Of a DNA stretch of 64,000 nucleotides, positions 11,891 through 24,300 are shown piece after piece. The stretch's first letter is position 1. Every line of letters starts with the position of its first letter. The position numbers and the translations under genes were made by a program. The notes below the pieces were generated by a model. It made no database searches, was not told the origin of the DNA, and saw only the letters and a program-made list of their open reading frames with translations. This stretch comes from Neodiprion pinetum (lineage: Eukaryota > Arthropoda > Insecta > Hymenoptera > Diprionidae), in assembly GCF_021155775.2 (NCBI RefSeq), contig NC_060237.1, forward strand, positions 2,234,501 through 2,298,500, given 5' to 3'.

Positions 11891-14389
11891 TGTTCGTCAG
11901 TTTACATATTTAACGAAATTTTTGATATAACTTGGCGCGTTTACGCTTTACGGGATGTGGAATTTTTTTTTTTTTTACTCATATACCGATTTAAACTGTG
12001 ATTTTGAAATTCGGGTACACCTGCTTGACGTCTAAACAACGCTCGCCTGTCATGGCAACACCTCGCGTTCGCATGTTCGAGATCTCTGTATCACCGTCGC
12101 TGCGCAATCACAGCTTCAATTTTCACCATTTTTTTTACGGTTTTTTTTTTTTACCAACAAAGTCCCGATTCTTCACAGAGAGCAGGCCATTAAATTAGAT
12201 TGCAGAAAAAATGTAACAAAGTTCCTTTTTTTTGTTATTGGCAATCGTAATCAGGTCGAACTATACAGAACTGTCCACCTCAAATTATACTGTTTTTCAT
12301 TTGGTGAAATTTTATCACTCGTTAAAAAAATTACACGGTACATTTGGCATTTATTGAAATTGAACTATAATAATAAATGCGAGAATTGAAGTTTGTCTAC
12401 AGTTTATAACAAACAACCGTGACTTCATCACATGTTCTTTAATTTCCCTCAGTCAAGTCTCGTTCCAGTATTTAAATTTTACTAATCAAGATCGTCAAGC
12501 ACTTAATTTTTCCGATCATAAATAAAATTTCATGCTTCCAATGAATTGCCCAACGATTTTTAATCCCGAGTTGAAAATTTCTCAACTACTTTCAATACAG
12601 ATTACGAACCGTCGATCTTATTAGTCAAACTTCAGACAGGCAAGCGGTTTTTCGACCCCGAATAATCACGTGGCGATCGTTATCAATCATCTATTTTTAT
12701 TTCCCCTTTTCTTTTCTTTTCAGTCTATTGATTCTTCAGCCACATCGAGTTATCTATTTTCAATCCCTGATTGGAAAGTGAGGAGGGGGGGGAAAAAAAG
12801 TTAAAAAAAATCCCCTTCGTTAGACGAGTATAATTTTTGGCCTCGGGGCGTTTTATTCTCATTATAGAATATATACCGCGTGGCGAAGACGACGATGCCA
12901 CGTATCCATCGGCAATCCCTCTCCGCACGGACCTGCTGCTCATAAAGGCCTATTTCAGACTTAAATATTTATATCAAGTATCCGGTTGCATCAATCCGTG
13001 CATAAACAGACCTGCGCAACACATATGTATGTATACCCGTAATGAGTTGCAGCCCAACGACGATTCGCATCCCATCGAACCTCCGCGCGTTTGGCAATCG
13101 TCCACGGATTTTTCAATACGATGGAAACGAGCTTTCAAAGGACACCCCAGCGGCTAATAGCCGACAGCGATATCGGCACAACGGCTTCTGTGGATTATTG
13201 CAGCGAACGAAAACGGCGGAGAACAAATAAGCTCGGAAAAACAATTCTTTATACAGCCGAAGCTCGTGGTAAGAATTGAGAGAAATATCTACGCAGTCAT
13301 GCGATTTGGCATAATTTTAATATCCGCTGATATCCCAGACATTGTACAGTTTTAATTGACTCGTAGGATGTTTTGCGGGGTAAAAGTTAATGGCCAAAAA
13401 ACATGTAATACGCGTTTGTTTTGACGGACCTCGCTCCGGTAGATTGAAACAATTTAATACGTGCGCAAACGCCGGATCAAAGGTCAAACCAATCAACCCC
13501 AACTTCCTAGATCTGGCTAGAGAAGGCCTCATCGTCCATGCCGCCATTAGGATACGGGATAATTATTCATCGTATAATTTATCCTACTCGGAATCTCGAT
13601 TAATTACTAATTATTAGAACCAGTTGAAGTAGATCACGTGAATCACTTACGCGATGAGTTTGCTGTGTGTAGAGAAAAAAAAAGGAACAAGATAGACGTA
13701 AAATCTACTTGAATTACAAAAGACGACACGGCGATAAAGGTGATCTCCTTTTCCCCCGGCACCCCGTGTAATTAATCATCCGTTCATTCCCGCGATAATT
13801 CTTATGCAGTGAAACTTATACCTGTACTTTGTTCTGCCGCACTGAGAAAAATTTCATTTGTTACAGTAACTAGAAAAATTCAGTACGCGTAACTATTTTA
13901 CGTTGTTGCGGATCCTTTTTGGCAATTGCAATGCAAAATCTACTTTTTTAGTTAAACAAGGCTTTAGCGTCAATTTATTCTTGCACGAGCATTAAATTAT
14001 CGCAACAGTTGCGAGAAAATATAGCAACAGTGACCGTAATGAGAAAGAATAGTAACGGATACCAGACTTTCCCGTTAACAGCTAGAAAACTAATTTTCAT
14101 TTTCTACCTAGAACTGTATTTTTCGATTTTGGTAAAAAATGAAAATAGTTAAGGATTGAGCGGTAACCGGAATTAAAAATTTTTCTCGGTCCGGGCTGTT
14201 TGCAGCTGATTCGGCAAAGAGGCTACGGTAGGGACGCGATTCAGGAGAAGGAAGGGAAATCACAAGGGAACGTCTAGAAGTGATCGTCGCAAAATTAGAA
14301 CCCTCTAGATATATAGATCGGATGTACTGCACAGGCATCGGGCTGCGCATGAGTGGATTCGTCACGCGCCGATCAGACAGTAGTCTAAG
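11891..14389. other. Intergenic stretch between the coiled-coil gene and the spondin locus
   Basis: The gene starts diverge here. Short frames occur but none is coding-like. Poly-T and poly-A runs are frequent (for example around 11970 and 12130). A 350-bp inverted-repeat element lies at 13841-14190 and is listed separately. Confidence 0.5.
13841..14190. mobile_element. MITE-like element, copy 1
   Basis: The ends are imperfect inverted repeats: ACTGAGAAAAATTT on the left and, on the other strand, ACCGAGAAAAATTT on the right. The body matches a second copy at 23021-23430 over most of its length, including the shared segments TTAGTTAAACAAGGCTTTA and CGTAATGAGAAAGAA and the internal hairpin around CATTTTCTACC/GGTAAAAAATG. 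It has no coding capacity, so it is a non-autonomous element if mobile. No convincing target-site duplication is visible. It sits about 200 bp upstream of the putative spondin first exon. Confidence 0.75.
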
Positions 14390-14400
14390 TCAGTCAGTGT
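14388..14400 (+). promoter_or_regulatory. Candidate initiator cluster for the spondin transcript
   Basis: Two overlapping arthropod-type TCAGT initiators occur at 14390-14394 and 14394-14398, in a more GC-rich stretch, about 190 bp before a strong splice donor. A GGACC downstream-element-like word lies one base off the strict DPE spacing. This is suggestive only. Confidence 0.3.
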
Positions 14401-14586
14401 CAGGCCGCAGTCTGCTGCCGGACCGCAAGCTCTACGGTTCTAGTTGCTTTATCGTTGCGAGCAACTCGCACGCGGCGCATGTGTCACATGTGTTTTGTGA
14501 ATTGAATTTTTAAAAGGCGGTTTAATCCTGTAGCGCAAGATATACGCAAGTAGAATAAGGACGCTGCGACGCGGCTATCCCGATTG
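14401..14586 (+). other. Putative 5' UTR exon of the spondin gene
   Basis: The coding start of spondin follows an acceptor (TTCTTGCAG, ending at 18313) only 6 nt before its ATG, so at least one upstream non-coding exon must exist. The segment ending in CGATTG with donor GTAAGT at 14587 is the best candidate I see upstream. It would leave a 3.7-kb UTR intron. Another exon further left, or within 14.6-18.3 kb, is possible. Confidence 0.35.
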
Positions 14587-17500
14587 GTAAGTTGGTTTTT
14601 ATTATTAATTCGGAAACAGAATGTGGAAAATGTTTGTCCCAATTTTTTCGGAGGTTTGATCAAATATTCTCTTTTCCTTCTTCGTAAGCCTTGAGATTAA
14701 TCTTATGCCGTCGAACGTATGGAAAAAGGAACAAAATCCACTCGCTACTTTCTGGTCTCGGAGATCGGTTCAATATTTTAATGAATTTCTTTTTCGTGCT
14801 TGAATATGTACGATGTTTTCAATATTTCGCGTTTTTTGACATATTCACTTATGGTCTGCAAATCGGAGGTCGGTTTTGAGATGAGCCAGATTGAGTTTAT
14901 CTTCTTTAACATTTGAATTCAAATATCCGGTTGAACAGTTTTTCAAATTCAAATTCTGTTTTTAAATTGTACCGCGCGGAATCTCAGCAGTTTCACTCAA
15001 AAAACGTGAAATTATTTTTTTTAACCAGCTGGTTATCTCCCGAGCAATAAAAAATGGATGGATATATTTGTTTTTTGGAAAACAGTTTCGCACCAAAAAC
15101 ATATTTCAAGTCTAAAAGTGGTCAGCATCGTCATTTAATTATTTTTGACTGGTGAAATTTTCTTCTCTGAAAAAAAAGAAAACCTATTCCGTATAAAATA
15201 TCCGCGTTTTCATCCCTCCTGCTAATTTCTTTCTACATCGATGAGCGGAGTAAAAAATGAATGAATCCAACGTCAGGTTTAAATTAATTATCGTAAAGTA
15301 CCTGCGTTCACTACAAAACGGTTCGAAAGCTGAAGAGAAAACCGATATTTGAATCGCTGAAATTACCATTGAACGAAATGCTTGACGAATTTGCAAAATA
15401 GTATGTAAATGCAGCCAAACGCGTATAACTGAAAATTAACCGACCAAATTGGATTCAGCGAGACGATTTGAATAAGTTCAAAGGATACCTCGACATCCAT
15501 CGGGTGGTTCTAGGAACAGGAAACGAATATTATCTATACGTTCAACGATATTGAAAGTGAGGAATGAAGAAATCCAGGATAAAAACTTAGAAAACAAACT
15601 TACAAAAGAAGTCAATTTCTCCGATATAAAATCACATGCAAAAGAATTTCCATCAAGCGATTCGATTCGTCTTTAAAAATTTGCAAGGTTGTAAAACTAT
15701 TCCCCCTGACTACCCGTGCACCACCATTACCGTGTACGTTTTTCATTGCCACTTTTTAACCCCTTTAATTCGTTCCTGCAAATCCCGATCGCATTCACCA
15801 AGATCCATTTATTCCTTCCCACTTCCATGGAACTGGGGATGTTAATCCTCATTGATTTTTCCCATTGGCCAACCCCCGGATTTGCTCTCGGCAACAGGTT
15901 TCCCCAGATTAGATTAACCCAACCACGTTTAAGATAAACCCACTCGAGGATGCATATAGCTGTATAAATTTCAACAATACTCGCACGCCTTTACTCAGTG
16001 GGCCGATAATGTAAAGGGAGAAAGACGAAGCGATACTTCTCCCGTCTTCCCCCCCCACCTTTTTCTACACACACTTACAATAGGTTCGGAGCAATTAAAC
16101 CCCGCTTTTTGACCCCTTTTCTTGCTCACACTTGAGAGCTTCCTTTTCCGCCCGGAAACCGCAGACTTCGAAGTCCGATTCGGAATACTTTTGTCCTTGT
16201 TTGGCCCTTTTATCCCCCTCCCCCCACCCCCCTCTTTCCTCATCTGGATTTTCCCCGGGACAGATTGGCCCGTAAAAATGTCTCTTTGAATCGGACTTGA
16301 GAATCCCGATCCTACAGACCCCGCGAAAAAGAAGAGTGGCAACCCGCAAACTGAACCCCAGGATATAACCAGCATAAATCGTCCGCAGCCGCGCAAAGTC
16401 CGTATTGGGAAATAAATTTCTTCCACCCTTCAACCGAACTCCGAACGTAGGGGCTTGACGTTGGCTATCGGTTCGGATAAAAGAGGAGTTTCTTCCAGCC
16501 TACTCTCTCACTCTCTTGGCTCGGGAGAATCAATTGTTTTCAGAGTTACAGCCACTTCCGGTCGGTCCGTCCACCAACCATTTGCGATTGCTCGTTTTAC
16601 CGAACTCAATATCATTTGCTGGGGGTGTTTAAGGGGCGCTGAACGTGCTCCGTAGGCGTCGAATAGTCTCGATTGAACCAAGTAAAATTCCCAAATCACG
16701 CCTCGTGATTGATCATGGTGATACGGTTGCTCAAAAGCTCGGAGGATCGGAATCACCCCTGCATTTGGTGAAATTCTTTCTCGCAAGCTCCACGAGCTAC
16801 TCGCCGACTGACAGACTTCGCTACAGAGAAAACTCCCCATCAGATATTCGTAGAAAATCCCGGGTAGAATATTGGAGGTAAATCCTTACAAGGGATCAGC
16901 GTTTAAAGGATTTTATTTTCACCATAAGCCTCAAGTTTTTCCTCCCGCTTTATGGATGGTATATTTCGAAAAGCGATCGCAGACCGCGTTTCCCCGAAGA
17001 GACGATCATAGCCGACGTCCAACTCCATTCCACGTCACTCTTCTCGATACCCTCGTTATACTCGATGCACACCTCCGGATATTCGTCCGGATTTACCGGA
17101 CGCATGGCGTCGCGCCAAGGAGTGGAGTCAAATGTTACGCCCCATATAAACTGAACAGATTCAGTTTGAACCTGTGCGCAGAGCACGTGCTTTTCACACA
17201 TGCCGGCGCTCAGGTGAAGAAGCGTTCGTCGCTTTCCAAAGTCTGAATCAGCTCACGTTAACCAGTCCAATCTTGGTCTGTAAAGGGGGGAAGAGCTCAG
17301 CCTTCGGTGATGAGATTTCTACCCTGCAGGTATCTCGGATTATGTGAATTGGGAAAAATGATATAACACTTCCAAGTCTGCAGCGGCACGTCAAGAAGAG
17401 GTGGAAGTCTCCTCAGCGATCCTCGGTTCTCGAATTTCAACCCACTGCCGAAGTACGTTGTATTAACAGCTGCTGGGATAGAATTCGCCGATATTACACG

Positions 17501-18313
17501 TGTGCGTCTCCTTGTCGTTGTCGTTGACATTCCAAATTCTGGGGCGGCGTGCCAACTTGGAAGTTGGAAGCGCGTACTTACTCGTGAGTCACTCGATCCA
17601 ATCCAACCCGCGAAGCGCAACGGCTCATTACCGTTCCCAGTATCGCGGAATAACTTACCTTGGACTTGTCGATTCTGACGATCGAGCTTTACGTAGAGGA
17701 GAAGATCCTTCCAGGAACGGCCACCTCGAACCTTAACCTTACGCCGTTCCGGGCCATTTTGATAGGTATGGTGCCAGACAGCGACGGACGGAGTTCAATG
17801 GAAGGGAAAGAAAGCATTCATTCTCGACACCGATAGCTCGGAATTTATTGTGCCATTGTCGTTTATCGCAGAGTCGAGTTTTTCATTTCATCGAAGACTA
17901 GATCCCGGCATGTCTAGACCCATATCCAAACTATACGAGTCCTGAGTCCAGAAAAGTGCCCTCGAACTTGGCTCTCCCTTCCTCTCTTGGTGTAATCAAG
18001 TTTAAAAAGACGGATCATTGTTATTCTCCTTCTCGACATTGTTACTCTCTCACAGTCATCAAGCCCCCGAGCAAACTCTCTTCCTGGAATTTTCATTAGC
18101 GTCTGGGAGAGTGAATGAAGCTTGTTAACTCCGGTCGACTACTCGTCATAGTCGACAGCTGTAGAAACTCCGTGACGCATGTTTCGCTTGATGAAATTGT
18201 TTTTAGGTTTCGAACAAACCCCGTGTTGGGTACTCCCAACATCAGCAGGTACAGCTCTAGCTTATCGTGAGAAATGAGTGTAACATCCACTTTACACCTA
18301 AAAATTCTTGCAG
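14587..18313 (+). other. Probable 5' UTR intron of the spondin gene
   Basis: No protein-coding exon was recognised. The stretch between about 16.0 and 18.2 kb is less AT-rich, with C-rich runs and open frames of 60-143 codons on both strands, none resembling a known protein or linked by credible splice sites. Confidence 0.4.
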
Positions 18314-18319
18314 AAAACG

Positions 18320-21300
18320 ATGGTTCGCCAATCGGCGTGGATCCTCCTCGCGGTGTTGGCTGCTTCCTGCACTCGGCAAGCAGCCGGAAATTGTGACCGG
18401 ACACCGGACCATGCGACAAAGCAGCGATCCCAACCCGGGGACAAATTCCAGATTATTATTTCCGAGCACAACAGAACGGATCCAATCAGCCACTTTGAAC
18501 CAAAGACTAAGTACATGGGTGAGTAGTGTATTTTTTGTTTAAAATTTAAACATCAAAAGCCAAAAGTTTTATCGCAGAATTTTTGCAATGGCAATGGCAA
18601 TGGTTTGCTGCTATACAGCCTCGAGTTAAATTCCACTACCCTACCAATGTACAGGCAACGGTACTTTACTCTATGGTACATTCCACGTCAAATTTGCAAC
18701 ATATGTACCTCATCCTCTTGGATTTCGATAATTTTTTCGTATGATGTTGCAACCGATCCAAAAGGGTCTCGGGATTTTTATTCAGATTGTTTTAGCCTCG
18801 AGTAAAATTACAAAAATATCGAAAAAACCAATTCCAAAAACGTCGTTATTTAAAATCTGAAAAAAAAAAATTATTTTTGAGCATGACACGATAATGGGAT
18901 CTCAATATTTACGATTTTTTTCGCAAGTTTTTAGTTCTCTCATGTCAGAATCGGAGTTTTTTTTTTTTCACTACAATCCGATCCAAATAGATCACGGAAA
19001 ATAAATATAATTCTGCAATCTGTTTAGCTCGAGGCATACAAAAATAAGGCAATTTCAGATTTTCAAATGTTTAAAAACGGCGTTTTCGCACTGTTGCAAA
19101 TTGGGGGAGATAAAAAGGAAAGAATGATGATGCGATTCCCTTCTTAGCAGCGGATGTTGGAAGCTGTATGCAAAACGGAAACCTGTGCACAGCGTTCTAG
19201 TAAAATTCTGCAATTAACCGTCAGCGGGATCTTTTTGCGACCAAGTTTTACTTCGGCTGTTTATTTCTCAGGACTTGAAGCGCGAGGACGAAAGTTTGAA
19301 ACGCTTATTGCCTGTGTAGCTCGTACACGTTTCATTACGGGTATAAATATAAACGGGAGCGAGTTTTCGGGAGAAAGGAAGAAACAGGATCGTTACACGA
19401 GGACGATTTCAGACTTGATTTTCGAATCGAGCTAACGGGTGAAACTGGAGCCTTATACGCATATTTGTGAGATTCAATTTACCCGCAATAATAATATCCT
19501 CGTATACGATTTAACCGGTGTTGACAATTTGCAGAATTATTGCTAGCTCGCATTATAATTGCCACTGAACTTAACATTCTCGTGCCGTAAAAGGATCCTA
19601 CCGGGAATTCGACTCCTTGAATAGAAAACCGTGCTTTTCGAACATATTCAACGATGCCGTGTTTAAATTTTGAAGAATCTCGAGTCTCTGATTTGTAACG
19701 AATATAAATCAGCTATTTTTAATATACGATTTCCCCCCTCAAGTGCATCTGTGCCCGATGAAAAAAAAAAACTAACGAGATCGCACTTGAGCTATTTTCG
19801 ACCTACTTGCTTACACAGAATTATACGAAGATAAATATCGCTGTAATAATATAACAACTATAATACAGTCAGTTTGAATAATTGGAAAAAATATTTCCCA
19901 ATCGTCGGTAAACGGCTGGTGAGAGCGTTCGTTGCATAAAATGAAAGGGAAAAAAATTTAATCGTTACAATTAACATGTTATACGTATACGGCTTAACGG
20001 AGGGCGGGAGCAAAACACCGTGCAGGGGTGAAAGCATCAATTAATCGCCTAGCTTGTACAAACAGCGAACCCTGATACCCGAAATCCGTACGGTGAGCCG
20101 TTAAACACGACCTCTCGCTGATCCCTGGATCCCCCTTTCGGATTGGCCCGTTTTGCATCCTTTGTGGCAACAGCATCGGCATTGACTTGTAAAAAAAAAA
20201 GACGCAAAGTATTTGAACCCTTTTTCGTCCCTTTTTCGACAGAGTATCAGACATTTTATTAGGTACCTACTACGGTTGTTCCAACTAAATTCTTCATTTC
20301 TATAACGGTTAAAAAGCATTTGTAAGTAAGATTGGTATTAAAAGAATGCACTTCAGGTTTATCCTCATAATTCTATCAAGGTAATTGGGGGTTCAAGGTA
20401 TTGCACAAAATTTTGATAAAAGCAGCTATGTCGGGTGAAATATTTTTCCTTCTGAATCACCGCCACCTTGTAGATATTTACCAAATCTGCATCCATACGC
20501 CTGTATACGTATACGTATATGCAAATTGTACGTGTAGCATATACTGTGCGAAAATCGTTGCGAAGACTGGCACGAGCACCAATTCTCGGTGATAAAGAGA
20601 CAGAAAGAAAAAGAAGTACGGAACGATGATTCAGAATGGAGATTTTCCCTCCAGAATATTTCCTCCTCCTGGAGGACTCGCGAATTTTGCGGGTGTTTCG
20701 CGTCTCCGCGAGGCTTCAAGTAGCTCTAAAAGCGGCTCATCCGGTCCTAAAAGGTGCAAGCTCGCCGAGGACTTCTTAGAGAAATTCTAGAGGATTGAAG
20801 CCCCCGAATAACCGCTACCGCTGTTCGGATTTCCGGAGATTATCCCCTAAAGGCGAAACGTCAAATTCAAGGGAGAATCGCCGGATGATTTTTCGCGCCA
20901 AAAAAATAAACCTTCCTTTTTTCCCATCGTAAGCAAACGGAGAAATGTAAGGGTAGTGAAAAAAAAAAAAATAAATAAAATTAATTATATCTCAGGGCGA
21001 GTGATAAAAGATTGTTTAAAGTCGACTAGCTCGAAAATGGCGAACGGAATCTTCCAGTCGACGACCTTTCGACGGTAAACTGACCTTTACGTTCGTATTT
21101 ATCCCGGCAAGGAATCGAACGATCTCAGGAAATTGCCTAGAGGAAATATTTCTGAAAAGTTCACTGCGGGCGGAAGTGCCGCGAGTCGATTGAAAATCGA
21201 AACTTGATTTTTCAGGGAATTCCAGGAGAGGTCAAATTGAGAGATGGGTTTAAAGAATCTGTAGACGCGCACAGTTTATACCGAGAATCTTTTCCCAGAG

Positions 21301-24300
21301 TGGCACGTATGTATGGTCTATGACTACGTACGTACACGTATAACGTACGCGTTACTCTTACATAAAGCAGGACATGCGGACTGCCGCTTTATGCAAATCG
21401 CGGAATTATCAGAGGCGCTACAACCTTCTGGCGGTCGTCCAAAACGCCTCCGAGGCTGGATTACAGGCATCGAGCTCGATTAAATTAACGCGCGTTGCTG
21501 GCAGGCCGGGAATATTTATAATAAATAAGTTAATAAAAAAACAAAAATTTCATTTACATTGGTAATTCGTATAGCGGTAATTTCGGTCATTACCTGCAAG
21601 GAAAAGGGGATCAAGAAAACCTCCGTTAGGACGTTGAATACGATATACGTATGCACGCAAAGTCCACGTGATCGAAATTTTATCCCCCCCTCCCTTCCTC
21701 CAAAAAAAAAAAAAAAAAAAAAAAATACGTTGCACCTGTCGTACGACCAAATGCGAATTATTGACGAACGAGCAATTATCGGAAATTCGCGCTTCGTTGA
21801 GCGTGAAACTCGACTGATACCAAATCGGTGTGAATTTTTTTTTTTCCCTTTTACAAACTGAGAAAGGGGATCGCAAAGTGGATTGGAAATTTCAAGTTTT
21901 TAATACCCGACTTCCGACAACATCGATTATAATAACATCAGGAGTAAGAGTTGAGCCGTATTTAAGGACGCGCGCCCCCTTATGAAATTCTCCTTCGCGG
22001 GAAAGGGGCGATAATGAATTGACGCTGACAGTAATTCCTTAGCGACGTCTCATCGCGATTGCAGTAATTAAACCGGGGGTAATTGCTTTAACGATTCTCA
22101 ATCCCTTGTCGCTATTCTCGGATTGTTGCTCTCTCCCAACCCCTCGTCAACTTTTCCCGTTCGATCCTTGACGCGGTATCTTCGTTATTATAATCGCGGG
22201 ACGTGCGGGAATGCAGGGTCGGGGGTAAAGATATGAAAAGATGAAAAAACTCGAGGGTCACAGTATCGAATTTTTAATGAAGCGAAAACTTGATTCGTAA
22301 AGTATAAAAATTTTGAAAGTCCGAGCGTGGAGATGTAAAGGAATAGAAAAGTCAGAACGTCGGAATTCCTCTCGATAATATAATAGATTCGTATACGGAT
22401 TCACGATTTTGCCGTTCTATATCGTGTAATTCTGTACTTCGATTTTTTATACCTGCATAAGGATAAGGTCGAAAAATACGGTTTCGTCGAGGCAGCATTC
22501 GTTCTGTCATTCGCTAATTTGATTTCGCAATTTTTACTCACGTCGAATAAGTACCGAAACCCTGTCGCTGAAAGAGACGCAGATACATATATTATACCGT
22601 ATGCATAACGACTGACACTCGCTGCGTCACGCAGCGGGATGGTTAATTAGTTATACGATACTGTCGCGAAGGCCTCAGTTAACTGCCTTTTCACGGTTAA
22701 TTCCTGTAATTCAGGGTTGTGAGAATAAACTGTTGTTTTACTCGCAATCAGCAACGCGTCCGGCAATCGTTTAGGAAACTGTATCAACGCGAACACGACG
22801 CCTGACGCAACGATACGTCACCCTAATCGCAATTGCTCCGAATAACGTTCGAGTTTCGCAAATTTTTTTATCCCTCGATGTGTTAAACTTGTAGATGTAA
22901 ACACGCGGTGAACTCCTTGTTCGAAACACAAAATGCGCGATAAGCGAAGCTGGCGAACGGTGTGGAGCGATTTGAACGAAGCGCGATGAGAAGAAGGAGG
23001 AAGAGTCTGTGCAATTGCTGTACACCGAGAAATATTTCATTTGTTACAGTAACTGGAAAAATTCAGTCAAACGGGTATCGTTAAAAGAACCGTTTGAATA
23101 TTGTCGGAACTACGAAAAACGAGCTACGCCTAAACATTTTCCGCCATTGTCGATCCTTTTTTGGTAATTGCAGCGAAAAATCAGTTTGTTCGGTTTACTC
23201 TAATTTTTTAGTTAAACAAGGCTTTAACGTCAATTTATTGTCGCACGAGCGTTAAATTTTCGCAACAGTTGCAAGAAAATGTAGCAACATTCGTCGTAAT
23301 GAGAAAGAACAGTAACGGCTAGAAAACTAATTTTCATTTTCTACCTAGAACTGTATTTTTCGATTTAGGTAAAAAATGAAAATAGCCAAGGACTGAGCGG
23401 TAACCGGAACTAGAAATTTATCTCGGTGTAACTAGGTAAAAAAAGAAAGAAAAAAAAAGAAAGATCCCGGTTAAACCGCAAGGTGAAAAATACCCTCCTC
23501 GCCTCCCTCCGCGATCCTCGAGGCCCGCCTTAAGAACCTTGAATTTTTCATCTAATGGGCCGAGAGTGCGCCGGTATAGCTTTATGTATTTGAGAAGACC
23601 CGGGAATTCGTGAAGCCATAAAACTACCCGCTATACCCTCGTCGCTACTCTCCAGGTACGTGTTATACGTATTCCCGAATGCCTGCCTATAATACCTAAT
23701 ATCGCGCAGGCTGTCATGACGATATTTCGAAATCGTGCGGAGACGGTTTATAAATTGCGATTCCCACTCTTGATTCTCTTTGTTTTTTCATTCCCCTCAA
23801 ACCTCGCCTCGTTCGTTTCTCAGCCGGTTTCCTTCCTTACTTCACTTTGAATTGTAGACATATATATATGTATTAAAAAGAAAAAAATTTATTTCGGTCC
23901 TTTCGTTTAAAAATTTCGCAGTCAAAATTGCGCTCGTTTGGGAAAATTTGACATTCGCCACAAGCTTTGACCCCCTGCGTCACACGTTATTGTGCTAGGT
24001 CAACTTTTACAACAGGATGGTATTCTGTGGATTTCGGTGGTTGATTCGAAAATTAAAGATGGCGGATCAAATGTGGCGGACGAAAATTTCAAATTTGATC
24101 GAATCCGGTGAAAAAACATTACGCAAGGGTTGTTGGAGCTGCTGATTGGATTCGCCGTCTCGAATTTTCAAAATCGGATTTCAGATTCGAATCAGCGACT
24201 CTAAAAACTAACAACTCGTGTAAACCATGTACACGCGTGACAATCTTGTAAATGAATTATTCCTTCATTATCTAACAATAATAACTTACAAAGAAATATC

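Noticed and set aside
18605..19060. Weak inverted words around CTCGAG inside spondin intron 1
   Set aside because: Only ~10-bp matches in an AT-rich stretch with long A/T runs; not enough to call an element.
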